From contig DATIPT010000069.1 of NCBI GenBank assembly GCA_035471625.1, positions 18,470 to 82,469 of the forward strand: a stretch of 64,000 nt of DNA, read 5' to 3'. The stretch is from DATEVL01 sp035471625. GTDB taxonomy: Bacteria > Chloroflexota > Anaerolineae > Anaerolineales > E44-bin32. Below are positions 15,366-24,717 of this stretch, in pieces (the first letter of the stretch is position 1; each line of letters starts with the position of its first letter). Both the position numbers and the translations under genes were made by a program. A model generated the notes under the pieces. The model searched no databases. It had not been told where the DNA came from and was given only the letters and a program-made list of their open reading frames with translations.

Positions 15366-16694
15366 GTGACCAAATCCAAGTCGAAGCCCAAACCGAACAC
15401 CAAGCCGAAGAGCGCCTCATCCGACAAGACGCCCGACGCCGGGCATGTCTTGATCCAGGAGATGATGACCGAGCCCCCCGAGACCCCGGCCGCGAAGCGC
15501 TCCTTCTGGCGCCGTGCCCTGCAGGTGGTGCTGGTTCCCGCCTTGGCCGTGTTCACGGGATTGGTCGTCGGCGGGGTGTTGATCGCGGTGACCTCCCCGA
15601 CGGTATGGGCGGCTTTCCAGGAATCGATCCTCCAGGGGATCGGGACGGCCTTCTACGAAGTGTTCCGGGCCTATGCCGGGCTGTTCGCCGGCGCCTTCGG
15701 AGACCCGGTCAAGATGATGGCCGCGATCCAGAGCGGCGACCCCCTGGCCTTGCGCCGGGCCTTTAACCCGATTCTCGAGAGCATGGTGGCGGCCACCCCG
15801 TACATCTTCGCAGGGCTGGCGGTGGCGCTGGGGTTCCGCGGCGGCCTCTTCAACATTGGAGCGGAAGGGCAGATCTTCGTCGGGGCGCTCGCCGCCGCCT
15901 GGGCCGGCTACGCATTCCAGGGGCTTCCACCGATCGTCCATATCCCCCTCTCCCTGGCGGCGGGCGCGCTGGGTGGGGCGCTGTGGGGCTTCATCCCTGG
16001 CTTCCTCAAGGCGCGCACGGGCGCGCACGAAGTCATCAACACGATCATGATGAACTACATCGCGTTCCGGCTGAGCGATTGGCTCCTGACCGGGCCGATG
16101 AAGCGCCCCGATTCGTTCAATCCCGTCAGCCCGACGATCCAGGACTCGGCCATGCTGCCGCGTTTCTTCCAGGATCCGATCCGCTTCCACCTGGGCTTCT
16201 TCGTCGCCTTGGGGGTCGCCTACCTGGTTTATTGGTTCCTGTTCCGAACCACCTGGGGCTTTGACCTGCGGACGGCCGGGGCCAACCCGAACGCGGCGCG
16301 CTATGCCGGGATCAAGACCAGTTTGTGGATCGTCTTGACGATGACGATCTCGGGAGCGCTGGCCGGCCTGGCGGGGACGAACGAAGTGTTGGGAGTCAAT
16401 CACAACGTGGCGATGGCGTTCTCCTCCGGCTATGGATTTGACAGCATCGCCCTGGCGCTGCTTGGCCGATCCCACCCGCTCGGTGTCGTCCTGGCGTCGC
16501 TTCTCTTCGGGACTCTGCGGAGCGGGGCGACGCGGATGCAGGTCGTGTCGGGCATTCCGATCGACATCGTTTCGGTCATCCAGGCGACGATCCTGGCCTT
16601 CATCGCCGCCCCGGCGATCATCCGAACGATCTACCGCCTGCGACAGCCCTCCGAGGCCGAAGAGGAAGTTCTGGTCCGTGGTTGGGGAGGTTAG
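15366..16694 (+). CDS. nucleoside ABC transporter permease (NupP-like)
   Basis: This 442-residue inner-membrane protein begins with a GTG and a Lys/Pro-rich cytoplasmic tail (about 40 residues), then about nine or ten hydrophobic segments. ALGFRGGLFNIGAEGQIFVG is the family landmark, and GAHEVINTIMMNYIAFRLSDWL matches the coupling-helix region of NupP/YufP-like permeases. It pairs with the permease at 16698 to form the channel. The charged tail is longer than usual. Confidence 0.92.
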   Translation: MTKSKSKPKPNTKPKSASSDKTPDAGHVLIQEMMTEPPETPAAKRSFWRRALQVVLVPALAVFTGLVVGGVLIAVTSPTVWAAFQESILQGIGTAFYEVFRAYAGLFAGAFGDPVKMMAAIQSGDPLALRRAFNPILESMVAATPYIFAGLAVALGFRGGLFNIGAEGQIFVGALAAAWAGYAFQGLPPIVHIPLSLAAGALGGALWGFIPGFLKARTGAHEVINTIMMNYIAFRLSDWLLTGPMKRPDSFNPVSPTIQDSAMLPRFFQDPIRFHLGFFVALGVAYLVYWFLFRTTWGFDLRTAGANPNAARYAGIKTSLWIVLTMTISGALAGLAGTNEVLGVNHNVAMAFSSGYGFDSIALALLGRSHPLGVVLASLLFGTLRSGATRMQVVSGIPIDIVSVIQATILAFIAAPAIIRTIYRLRQPSEAEEEVLVRGWGG

Positions 16695-16697
16695 CCG

Positions 16698-17966
16698 ATG
16701 AGTGCAGCAGCCACTGCGGCCGTGCGTGAAGTCTCCGCTCCCCAGACGCGGCGGTTCGTCATGGGGGCGCTGTTCATCGTCTTCGGGCTCGTCCTGTGGT
16801 TCGGCTTCGCCCAGGGTGTTGAGGCGGACGCCGTCACGACGTTTGGCCTGACGCCGGGCGGCGTGACGACGACGCTGCGAGACTGGACGCTGCAGACTCG
16901 CCCAGCGCTGACCGTCCTGGCGCTGGTCTGCGTCTTCATTGGCGCCGTCGAGCTCGTTCGGGGACTGGGACGGTTCCAGAATCTGGCACTCGGACTGGTC
17001 GTGGGTTTCTTCGTCTTCGGCTTCCTGGTGTGGGCGACGGCAGGAAAGTCGATGAACCTGGGCGGCTTGTTGAATGCTTCCCTCGACAAGGCCGTTCCGA
17101 TCACGCTGGCGGCGCTCTCAGGCGTGCTGTGCGAGCGCGCCGGGGTTGTCAACATCGCCATCGAAGGGATGATGCTCACCGGGGCGATGGTCGGTGCGAT
17201 GATCGGGAGCGCCGCGCAGAACTCTATGGTTGGCTTGGTGGCGGCCGTGGCGGCGGGCGGCGGCTTGGGGCTGTTCCACGGCTGGCTCTCGATCAAGTAC
17301 AAGACCAATCAGATCGTCTCGGGGACGGTCATCAACATCTTCGCCACCGGGATCACCTCGTACATCTCGGCCTTGCTGCTTCAATCGCGACCCGAGCTCA
17401 ACAGTCCGGTAATCTTTCCGACGTTCCCGATCCCAGTGCTGTCGCAGATCCCGGTGATCGGGCCGATCCTCTTCCTCAACAATCCTTTCGTCTACTCGAT
17501 GTTCTTCTTTTTGATCGTGATCCAGGGTGCCCTGTTCTTCACTCGATGGGGTTTGCGCCACCGGTCGGTCGGGGAGCATCCGAAGGCCGCCGATACCCTC
17601 GGGATCAATGTCTTCCGGACGCGATATGTGGCGGTCCTGCTAAGCGGGATGATGGCCGGGTTCGCCGGGGCCTACTACACCCTCGGGTCGGTCGGGCGCT
17701 TCGATGAGGTCATGACGGCCGGGCGTGGCTTCATCGGCCTGGCGGCGATGATCTTCGGAAACTGGACTCCGTTCGGGGCGTTTGGCGCCAGCCTGCTGTT
17801 CGGCTTCGCCGATGCGATGTCGTCCAAACTGGCGATCCTGGGGATCGCCATCCCGTCGCAGTTCCTGCTGATGACCCCCTACATCGCCACGATGGTCGTC
17901 CTGGCGGGTGTGGTCGGACGCGGTCAGATGCCCGCGGCCGACGGGGTTCCCTACGAAAAAGAGTGA
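16698..17966 (+). CDS. nucleoside ABC transporter permease (NupQ-like)
   Basis: This 422-residue permease carries the family landmark LCERAGVVNIAIEGMMLTGA and GLFHGWLSIKYKTNQIVSGTV. About ten hydrophobic segments are visible, with two extra helices at the N-terminus (FIVFGLVLWFGFAQG and LVCVFIGAVELVRG regions). It starts three bases after the first permease and closes the importer operon. Together with the binding protein and ATPase it should bring nucleosides into the cell for salvage. Confidence 0.92.
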   Translation: MSAAATAAVREVSAPQTRRFVMGALFIVFGLVLWFGFAQGVEADAVTTFGLTPGGVTTTLRDWTLQTRPALTVLALVCVFIGAVELVRGLGRFQNLALGLVVGFFVFGFLVWATAGKSMNLGGLLNASLDKAVPITLAALSGVLCERAGVVNIAIEGMMLTGAMVGAMIGSAAQNSMVGLVAAVAAGGGLGLFHGWLSIKYKTNQIVSGTVINIFATGITSYISALLLQSRPELNSPVIFPTFPIPVLSQIPVIGPILFLNNPFVYSMFFFLIVIQGALFFTRWGLRHRSVGEHPKAADTLGINVFRTRYVAVLLSGMMAGFAGAYYTLGSVGRFDEVMTAGRGFIGLAAMIFGNWTPFGAFGASLLFGFADAMSSKLAILGIAIPSQFLLMTPYIATMVVLAGVVGRGQMPAADGVPYEKE

Positions 17967-18029
17967 CACCGTGCCGGGTGATCGCCGGCTTAGGCTCGGC
18001 CCGTCTCCGCCCATGATGGCGGGATCCTG

Positions 18030-18740
18030 ATGTTCGCCGAACCGGCGTTGACCCGCTTTGATTTGAGATTCTCGGTCGCCGGGATTCCGGTTCGGATCCA
18101 CCCTCTCTTCTGGCTCATCGCCGTCCTGCTCGGGTTCTCCGCCGGCGACCCGCTCTTCATCGTGATCTGGGTCGCCGTGGTCTTGATATCCATCCTGGTC
18201 CACGAGTTTGGCCACGCGTTGGCGTTTCGTGCTCTGGGAGAGCGCTCGAAAGTGGTCTTGTACGGCATGGGGGGCCTGACAATCCCTGAGAGCGCAACCT
18301 GGGGAGGCCTCGGGCAGCGGACCTACGGAACCGCGCAACGCGTCCTGATTTCTGCTGCCGGTCCGGCCGCCGGCTTCGGGTTGGCCTTCGTCGTCTTCGT
18401 GGCCGCCATCGCCGGAATGCTGACGACGGCCGCCCTGTTCGAGAACTTCTACGTCCAAGCGCTCTTCGACGCTCTCCTGTGGGTCAACGTGGTTTGGGGA
18501 TTGGTGAATTTGGCGCCTGTGCTTCCCCTGGACGGCGGCCAGATCGCCCGTTCAATCCTGGAACGGCTGGATCCGCTTGGAGGGCTTCGCAAGGCGCTAT
18601 GGGTCTCGACGATCACGGGCGGCGTGATTGCCGTGGTGGCGTTCTTCACCCAGTACTACTTCGCGGCGTTCCTCTTCTTCATGCTGGCGGCGGGCAGCAG
18701 CCGGCTGCTGCGCGGCTCCGGGGCGAGCGGCCTCAGCTAG
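18030..18740 (+). CDS. M50-family (site-2 protease type) membrane metalloprotease
   Basis: This 236-residue protein has about six transmembrane helices. It carries the zinc motif HEFGH at residues 58-62 and the second motif NLAPVLPLDGGQIARSI at about residue 160-176, whose Asp is the third metal ligand. There is no PDZ or CBS domain, so it belongs to the compact group of intramembrane proteases with unknown substrates. It lies 63 bases after the transporter operon on the same strand and converges with murJ. Confidence 0.88.
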   Translation: MFAEPALTRFDLRFSVAGIPVRIHPLFWLIAVLLGFSAGDPLFIVIWVAVVLISILVHEFGHALAFRALGERSKVVLYGMGGLTIPESATWGGLGQRTYGTAQRVLISAAGPAAGFGLAFVVFVAAIAGMLTTAALFENFYVQALFDALLWVNVVWGLVNLAPVLPLDGGQIARSILERLDPLGGLRKALWVSTITGGVIAVVAFFTQYYFAAFLFFMLAAGSSRLLRGSGASGLS

Positions 18741-18827
18741 CGGGCCGCCTCGCCGCGTCTCCATCTCTGTTTCGACGTTTACCCGAGACCATGAAAGAAG
18801 GGAAACCGGTCGATCCCGAATTCGGCT

Positions 18828-20417
18828 CTAGAGGGCGGCCAGGAGCCGGAGTTCGGGCAGGAGCAACGGAACGGCCGCCGCTGCGCCGATGGCCAGGGCG
18901 CCGAACGTTGCGAACGCCCCGGATGGAAGCACGACCCCGAGCAACGCCGCCGCTCCGCAGGCAACGCCTGCACTGAGGACGGCCCTCGCAACAGGTCGGC
19001 CGATGCGGCCGATGGAAGGATAGGTTCGCCGCAGCAAGAACAGGAGGATCGCCGCCTCGAGGCTGAAGGCGATCGAGTTGGAGAGGGCGATTCCCACAGC
19101 GCCGAGCGGCCGAAAGAGCAGCGCCGCCGAGACGGCGAAAGTCGTGAGGCCGATCAGCGTTGTCCGGAGGGGGGTGCGCGCATCCTGTTGGGAGTAGAAG
19201 GCGCGCGCCCCGACTTCCAGCAGACTGTGGCCCAGCAAGCCGAGCATATAGGCCCGGGCCGCCGCCGCCACCAGGGCCGTACCCGCCGGATCGAATCCGA
19301 AGACGATTTGCACGAGGGGCTCCATCCCGTATAGGAAGAGGGCCGCCACGGGGATCGCGAGCACGGTCAGGACGCGCACGGCGCGGGCCAGAAGCGCTTC
19401 GAACGCCTGCGCGTCCCGACGAGCGTGCTGGCCGGAGATCGTCGGGAGCAGGGCGGTGGCGATGGCGGTGGCGATCAGGGTCTCGGGAAGCTGCATGATC
19501 AGCCAGCCGAAAGTCAACGCCGTGACCGACCCGACGGCAAGGCGCGAGGCCAGGTTGTCCTGGATGATGAAGATCAACTGAAAGGCCCCGATGGTCAGAA
19601 CGCGGGGGCCCATCAACCGCGCTACACGCAGCAACCCAGGATCCCTGCGGTCGAGGGACGGGGTCCAGCGGAAGCGATAGCGGATCAACCCTGGGATTTG
19701 CACGCCGAGGTGGAGCGCGGCGCCGAGAATCACCCCGTAGACAAGACCGTGGACGCCCAGGCCGGCTGCCGGCAACGTGATCGGGCCGAGGGTGATCGGG
19801 GTCGTGGGGGCGAGCACGAGGGCGCCAAAGATCTGGCCGAGGTCATAGACGATCGGGGCCAGGGCCGGCAGGAAGAAGTGCCGGTTCGATTGCAGGCCGG
19901 AGACGACGATCCCGCTGAGTGAGAAGAGCAGGGTCGCAATCAGGTTCAGCCGCATCAGGCTGACGACGAGTGTCTGGAGCTCGGGCTCGAACCCGGGCGC
20001 GACGCCGAACTCGCCGCGCACGATCGGACCGGCGAGCGTACCGACAAGGATCGCAAGGCCAGCTGTAATCAGGAAGACCCAGTTGGCGACGCGGCTGAAC
20101 AGGGCCCAGAGGGCCGGCCGGCCTTCCTTCTCAAGCGTGGCGGAAAGGACGGGGATCAGTGCCAGCCCGAGGGCGCCACCGGAGATCATCGCGAAAAGCA
20201 GGTCGGGAACATTGTTGGCGGCGTTGAAGGCGTCGAGCTCGGCGCTCACGCCGAATTGACGACCGATGATCGCCTGGCGGAAGACCCCGAGCGCTTTGTC
20301 GATCGCAAAGAGGAGGGAGATTTGGAGCGACGCCCAGGCGATGGGCGAGAGGCGTCGCCGGAAGGAGAACCGACGCGGTGGTTCGACCGCAGCGGTGGTC
20401 AGCTTGGCGCTCCCCAC
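18828..20417 (-). CDS. murJ: lipid II flippase MurJ
   Basis: This 529-residue protein has about 14 hydrophobic segments and MurJ/MviN landmarks: FGVSAELDAFNAANNVPDLL near the N-terminus, SGGALGLALIPVLS and GARAFYSQQDARTPL. MurJ moves the lipid-linked peptidoglycan precursor to the outer face of the membrane. The GTG start at 20417 lies inside the end of the C39-TPR gene (19-base overlap), so both are translated from one mRNA. Its presence indicates a peptidoglycan-making cell. Confidence 0.92.
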   Translation of the reverse strand: MGSAKLTTAAVEPPRRFSFRRRLSPIAWASLQISLLFAIDKALGVFRQAIIGRQFGVSAELDAFNAANNVPDLLFAMISGGALGLALIPVLSATLEKEGRPALWALFSRVANWVFLITAGLAILVGTLAGPIVRGEFGVAPGFEPELQTLVVSLMRLNLIATLLFSLSGIVVSGLQSNRHFFLPALAPIVYDLGQIFGALVLAPTTPITLGPITLPAAGLGVHGLVYGVILGAALHLGVQIPGLIRYRFRWTPSLDRRDPGLLRVARLMGPRVLTIGAFQLIFIIQDNLASRLAVGSVTALTFGWLIMQLPETLIATAIATALLPTISGQHARRDAQAFEALLARAVRVLTVLAIPVAALFLYGMEPLVQIVFGFDPAGTALVAAAARAYMLGLLGHSLLEVGARAFYSQQDARTPLRTTLIGLTTFAVSAALLFRPLGAVGIALSNSIAFSLEAAILLFLLRRTYPSIGRIGRPVARAVLSAGVACGAAALLGVVLPSGAFATFGALAIGAAAAVPLLLPELRLLAAL

Positions 20418-21715
20418 TGCTGGAGATAGTACAGGGCCGGCTCAAACCCCGGGTGCATATTGACTGCGGCGCGCATGTCTTCTATCGCCCGTTGTCGATC
20501 CCCGATCGCGTCGAAGGCCAGGCCGCGCCAGTAGTAGCTTTCCTCGAGGACCGGCTCGCTCATCGTGACGAGAGTCTGAGTAGCCAGGTTGATGACCTTG
20601 TCGTAGCGTCCGGAATAGTAGTAGGCCCAATACGGGCCTGTCTGGTACCAGAGCATCCGCCACGGGCGGTTCTCCGGATCTTGGACGGCCAGCTGGGCAT
20701 CGATGGCGAACGCTTCGTCATAGGCCTGGGCGGCGCCGGCGTAGTCGTCGAGGGCGACCAGGCTCGATCCACGATTGAACCAAGCGAAGAACTGATCCCG
20801 CCCGGATGACCCGAAGATCTCCTGGGAGGCTCGGTCGGCGGCCGTCAGGACTGCGGCTGCTTCATCCGCGTGAGGTCCGAGCAGGGCCATGACTTCCGCT
20901 TCGCGTTCCGGAGGGAAGATGACCAGGTACGTGTAGTTGAAGTGACCCCAATACTTGACCAGGTCGTCGTACGGAAACGGGAAATCGGCCATGATGTACG
21001 AGTCTTGGGTGAGGACCTGCTGCTTGGCGTCGTCGTAGCCGGTGATGAGGGCATAGTGCCCCATCCACCCTTCGAAGCCGTAGCCTTCAAAGCCCTTCTC
21101 GACGATGACGGGGAAGCCGGCGGCGACCAGGCGCTTGATCAGGTCGAGGTCGCCGCCCGCGCGAACGACGGCGCGGAGATCGGTCTCGGCGTTGACGAAC
21201 TCCGCCAACTCATAGGGCATGACGTTCTTGTCGCGCGGGTTGGGTTTGGTGAACTCGGCCACCGGACGTTGGTCGCCATCCCAATCCCAAAAGGAGAGGC
21301 CCATCGAGAGCGTCGCCGGGCCGCAGTTGTTCCATTTCTGATACTCATGGCGCACACCGACCAGGCTCACAACCGGAGGCAAGGGCGTTGCCGTCGGACC
21401 GAGGGTAGCCGTCGGACCGAGGGAAGCCGTCGCCGGAAGTGGCGCGGTGAGGGTGGGAGTCGATGGCGGGGCGGGCGTTGGAGCGACCGCCGTCAGAGTC
21501 TGTTCGACGATCGCCGCCAGGGTCGGATCGGGGGTGAAGACGGCCTCCCCGGGTGGGAAGAGTGCGTACCAGACTTGGGCGCGGGCTTCGGAGAGTCGCC
21601 ATCCGATGCGGTCCTGCACGGGTGGGAGAGTTGAAGCCGCGGCTGCGCCCGCGCCACATGCGACGATGAGACCGAGGCCGAGTACCCAGGGGAACCAGCG
21701 AGATCGCTTGCGCAT
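20399..21715 (-). CDS. exported C39-family cysteine peptidase-like protein with TPR tail
   Basis: This 438-residue protein has an N-terminal signal anchor, a Pro/Thr-rich spacer (residues about 78-115) and a C39-like papain-fold domain. That domain has NNCGPATLS (Cys131) and GHYALITGYD (His220). The C-terminal 150 residues carry TPR-like helices (WFNRGSSLVALDDYAGAAQAYDEA). The spacer includes a short tandem repeat (GPTAT twice). It may act on peptides or cell-wall-associated proteins outside the membrane; the substrate is unknown. A TATAAT on the minus strand at 21767-21772 is the likely promoter, and murJ overlaps the 3' end. Confidence 0.8.
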   Translation of the reverse strand: MRKRSRWFPWVLGLGLIVACGAGAAAASTLPPVQDRIGWRLSEARAQVWYALFPPGEAVFTPDPTLAAIVEQTLTAVAPTPAPPSTPTLTAPLPATASLGPTATLGPTATPLPPVVSLVGVRHEYQKWNNCGPATLSMGLSFWDWDGDQRPVAEFTKPNPRDKNVMPYELAEFVNAETDLRAVVRAGGDLDLIKRLVAAGFPVIVEKGFEGYGFEGWMGHYALITGYDDAKQQVLTQDSYIMADFPFPYDDLVKYWGHFNYTYLVIFPPEREAEVMALLGPHADEAAAVLTAADRASQEIFGSSGRDQFFAWFNRGSSLVALDDYAGAAQAYDEAFAIDAQLAVQDPENRPWRMLWYQTGPYWAYYYSGRYDKVINLATQTLVTMSEPVLEESYYWRGLAFDAIGDRQRAIEDMRAAVNMHPGFEPALYYLQQWGAPS

Positions 21716-21766
21716 CGAGGTCCGGTGTCCGCCACCTCCGAAGCTCGGGGACGCGGCGGGTCGGGG

Positions 21767-21772
21767 ATTATA
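21767..21772 (-). promoter_or_regulatory. -10 box of the C39-murJ operon
   Basis: The minus strand reads TATAAT, about 50 bases before the ATG at 21715. Confidence 0.5.
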
Positions 21773-21822
21773 GCCGATGGAGCCAAGGGTCCCCGGCGAA
21801 GGCTACGGCCTTTCCCGTCGCG

Positions 21823-22608
21823 TCAGGAGGGCTCCCAAATCACGCTGGCTCGCTTGCGAAATCGATCGAGGACGCGCACCAGCGAGGTGCCCAGAAGGCC
21901 GATGAGCAGGAAATTGCCAAGGGCGCGCATGCTATCCCAGGCGAGGGAAGTGACCACGTAGTAGCGCGCGTATCGGGCGAGGAGCTCGGAGGCGGGCAGC
22001 GACGGAGCCCAACTCAGATCCGGCGCGCCCAGGGCATAGGGCCAGAAGTACAGGTTGGTCATCGCGCCATAGAGCAAGCCCCAGGCCGCCCCCACGGCGG
22101 CGAGGATCCATATCGGGGTGCGCCGCGGCAGCAAGGCGGCGGTCATGCCGGCCCAGCCGGCGGCGAGCATCTGGTAGGGAGTCCACGGGCCCAGGCCGCC
22201 CGGGGTCACAGGGTCGGACACGAGCAGGGTCAGGGCACCCATCAAGAAGCCGAGGCGCGGTCCGAAGACGAATCCGACCAGGAGGATCAGCAGAAACACG
22301 GGGGAGAAGCCGCCCGGGAGAGGCAAGAGATTGTCGGCCACCCGCAAGGCGGTGTTCAGGCCGATCAAGGCTCCCAACATCGCGATCGTGTGGATCGTAA
22401 GACCCTGCTGGGCTTCTGTCAGGATGGCCAGCAGGATCAACGCCATCGAGGCGCTGAACAAGAGGAGCGACGTGCGCGCCTCGGCCGGGGCCGTGAGGCC
22501 GGCGCGACCGGTCACGGCCGGAGCCCAGAAGGGGAAGAGAAAGAACCCCACCCCGGCCAGGGTCAGGCCCGCGAAGAATAGATTGCCGAGATTCAACTGA
22601 GAGCGCAT
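21823..22608 (-). CDS. probable ECF-type transporter S component (vitamin/cofactor uptake)
   Basis: This 261-residue protein is almost wholly hydrophobic, with about seven helices. It contains the pattern GPRLGFLMGALTLLVSDPVT and GPWTPYQMLAAGWAGMTAAL, which resembles cobalamin-type S components of energy-coupling-factor importers. No ECF ATPase or T protein lies nearby, so it would share a common module encoded elsewhere. The ATG at 22608 is chosen because a TGA-TATACT box lies at 22643-22651 on the minus strand, so the longer frame is not transcribed. The substrate is not established; a corrinoid would fit the chelatase genes at 55401-57481 but that is speculation. Confidence 0.6.
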   Translation of the reverse strand: MRSQLNLGNLFFAGLTLAGVGFFLFPFWAPAVTGRAGLTAPAEARTSLLLFSASMALILLAILTEAQQGLTIHTIAMLGALIGLNTALRVADNLLPLPGGFSPVFLLILLVGFVFGPRLGFLMGALTLLVSDPVTPGGLGPWTPYQMLAAGWAGMTAALLPRRTPIWILAAVGAAWGLLYGAMTNLYFWPYALGAPDLSWAPSLPASELLARYARYYVVTSLAWDSMRALGNFLLIGLLGTSLVRVLDRFRKRASVIWEPS

Positions 22609-22642
22609 GCAGAAGACCGGCAGGACACCCGGCGCGCCGGGC

Positions 22643-22651
22643 AGTATATCA
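22643..22651 (-). promoter_or_regulatory. extended -10 box of the ECF S-component gene
   Basis: The minus strand reads TGA-TATACT, 34 bases before the ATG at 22608. It is back to back with the lysM promoter at 22682. Confidence 0.5.
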
Positions 22652-22681
22652 CGCACGTTCTTGGAGGCGTCTGGCACGGGC

Positions 22682-22687
22682 TATAAT
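22682..22687 (+). promoter_or_regulatory. -10 box giving a predicted leaderless mRNA
   Basis: TATAAT at 22682-22687 is seven bases before the ATG at 22695, and there is no Shine-Dalgarno site between them. The transcript should begin at the start codon. Confidence 0.6.
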
Positions 22688-22694
22688 CGCCTCA

Positions 22695-23522
22695 ATGAAG
22701 GGCACCAAGAGTCTTCGCCGGGCAGCCGGGAGGCTGGCCTTGATCGTAGGGCTGGTGGCCGGCCTGGCCGGTGCAAGTCTGGGCATGGTCTCTGCGGGTT
22801 TGGCGGCGCCCCAGTCGCAGGGATTTCAGACGCCCACGCCGGGTCCTGACGGGAAGATCATCTACATTGTCAAAGCCGGCGACGACCTTTGGACGATCGC
22901 CGCCTTGAGCGGCAAGACCGTCGAAGAGATCATGGCTCTAAATGGCATTCAGCCCGGCGACTTCATCACGCCAGGGATGCAGCTGCTGCTCGGGTTGGCC
23001 GGCCCGGTCCTGCCGACGGCCGCTCCGGAGAGCCGACCAACAATGACGATCCGCCCCCCGACGCCGACGCCGATCTTTGGTGCCGGCGCCATCTGTGTGC
23101 TGCTGTTCCTGGATGTCAACGGGAACGCCCGCATCGACGAAGGCGAACTTCCCCTGGAGGGTGGCCAGATCAGCCTGGCCGAGCCTTCGGGCATCATCGC
23201 CGGCGAACACACCACCTCTGCAGATCCCGAGGGCTACTGTTTTGAAGATGTTCTGAATGGCGACTACAACGTAAGCGCCGCCGCGCCCCAGGACTACAAC
23301 CCCACGACGGCGATGAACACCCCGATTCGCTTGGCGCCTGGCGAGGTCAAGTACATCGAGTTCGGCGCTCAAGCCAGCGCAGCCATCAGCGGGAGTGGAG
23401 GAGGCGGGACCTCCCAGTCGTCCGTCTTGGGAGTCCTGGGTCTCGGGCTCCTGGTCGCCGCCGGCGCGCTCGGCTTCTTGGCCTTTCGCTATGGCCGGCG
23501 GACGCCGATGAGCCTCCGTTAG
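22695..23522 (+). CDS. LysM-domain exported protein with a C-terminal membrane anchor
   Basis: This 275-residue protein has a signal sequence (about residues 1-38) and a LysM domain at about 55-98 (IVKAGDDLWTIAALSGKTVEEI) that should bind peptidoglycan. A Pro/Thr spacer follows, then an SdrD-B-like beta domain (VLLFLDVNGNARIDEGELPLEGGQ) and a C-terminal hydrophobic helix with basic tail. It is probably a wall-associated surface protein. TATAAT lies seven bases before the ATG, so translation is probably leaderless. The short GCCGCC/GGCGGC hairpin at 23562-23577 separates it from the convergent aminotransferase gene. Confidence 0.8.
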   Translation: MKGTKSLRRAAGRLALIVGLVAGLAGASLGMVSAGLAAPQSQGFQTPTPGPDGKIIYIVKAGDDLWTIAALSGKTVEEIMALNGIQPGDFITPGMQLLLGLAGPVLPTAAPESRPTMTIRPPTPTPIFGAGAICVLLFLDVNGNARIDEGELPLEGGQISLAEPSGIIAGEHTTSADPEGYCFEDVLNGDYNVSAAAPQDYNPTTAMNTPIRLAPGEVKYIEFGAQASAAISGSGGGGTSQSSVLGVLGLGLLVAAGALGFLAFRYGRRTPMSLR

Positions 23523-23587
23523 CACGGGCCTTCGAATCGTCTCGAGCCGAAGCCATGTCACGCCGCCCTGAGGCGGCCTGGCCGGAG

Positions 23588-24712
23588 TCAGGAGCCGCTG
23601 GCGCCGCTCGGCAGGAGGGCCCGCAGGGCGGCGAGCAGCGTCAGCACGTTCTCCGGTTGCGCCGAGTGCCCCATCAGGCCGATTCTCCAGATCTTGCCGG
23701 CGAGTGGGCCGAAACCGCCGGCGATCTCGATGTTGAACTCAGACAAGAGACGTCGGCGGATCTGGGCCTCGTCGAAAGCCCCGGGAAGCTGAGGTGTAGT
23801 CAGCGTCGGCAGCCGCCGGACTTCCGGAACGAGAAGCGAGAACCCCATCGATTCCAGCCCCTGCCACAAGAGTCGGGCGTTGGCCTGGTGCCGCTCGAAG
23901 CGCTCCAGAAGGCCTTCTTCGAGGGCAAGTCGGAGGGCCTCACGCAGGGCGTATGCCGTGCTGATCGGGGCGGTGTGGTGGTAGGGGGGAGACTCACCCC
24001 AGTACTTGTCGAGCAATTCGAGGTCGAGATAGAAGACCGGCGGGGGAGTCCGACGGCGGGCGATGGCCTGGCGGGCCCGATCGCTGACTGTGATCGGCGA
24101 GAGTCCCGGAGGCGCGGAGAGGGCCTTCTGCCCGGCCCCATAGGCAACATCAACCTGCCACGCGTCGACCTCGACCGGGAGCCCTCCCAGGGAGGTGACC
24201 ACGTCGAGGACGAGTAGGGCGCCATGGCGGTGACAGCTCTCGGCGATCGCCGCGATGTCCGGCTGTCGGGCGCCGGTCGAGGTTTCGGCGTGGACCAGGG
24301 TCACCACTTTCGCCGGCCGAGCGGTCAGGGCCCGATCGATGGCAGCCGGATCTTGGACCTCTCCCCACGGGGCCTCCAGGCGGACGACCTCCGCGCCGTA
24401 GCGGGTTCCCATCTCGGCCAAACGCCCGCCGAAGAAGCCGTGGACGCAGGCCAGCATTGCATCTCCCGGCTCGACCAAGTTTCCGATAGCGGCTTCCATG
24501 GCGGCCGTCCCCGTCCCGGAGACCGCCAGCGTCAGGGCGTTTTCGGTTTGGAAGACGCTTCGCAGCATCTCCCGAATGTCCGCCAGGATGACGAGGAAGT
24601 CCGGATCGAGGTGCCCGACGAGCGGGGTAGCCATCGAACGCAGGACCCGCGGGTGGACCATGCTCGGACCCGGGCCGAGCAGCAACCGAGGCGATGGGTC
24701 GAGATCGCGCAT
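23588..24712 (-). CDS. class V aminotransferase (alanine/serine-glyoxylate type)
   Basis: This 374-residue PLP enzyme opens with RLLLGPGPSMVHPRVL, typical of alanine-glyoxylate or serine-pyruvate aminotransferases. VSGTGTAAMEAAIGNL forms the phosphate site, Asp170 contacts the pyridine nitrogen, and GAGQKALSAPPGLS carries the Schiff-base Lys196. It would convert glyoxylate to glycine using alanine or serine, or serve a related purine-catabolic role. The frame is open far upstream, but the ATG at 24712 fits the family N-terminus and lies five bases after the seven-TM protein gene. Confidence 0.9.
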   Translation of the reverse strand: MRDLDPSPRLLLGPGPSMVHPRVLRSMATPLVGHLDPDFLVILADIREMLRSVFQTENALTLAVSGTGTAAMEAAIGNLVEPGDAMLACVHGFFGGRLAEMGTRYGAEVVRLEAPWGEVQDPAAIDRALTARPAKVVTLVHAETSTGARQPDIAAIAESCHRHGALLVLDVVTSLGGLPVEVDAWQVDVAYGAGQKALSAPPGLSPITVSDRARQAIARRRTPPPVFYLDLELLDKYWGESPPYHHTAPISTAYALREALRLALEEGLLERFERHQANARLLWQGLESMGFSLLVPEVRRLPTLTTPQLPGAFDEAQIRRRLLSEFNIEIAGGFGPLAGKIWRIGLMGHSAQPENVLTLLAALRALLPSGASGS

Positions 24713-24717
24713 CCGGG

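Noticed and set aside
14168..15556. A 462-codon open frame antisense to the ABC ATPase
   Set aside because: Same shadow effect; the sense strand has both ATPase motif sets.
23531..23545. TTCGAATC like a tRNA T-loop after the LysM gene
   Set aside because: No matching acceptor, D or anticodon arms around it.
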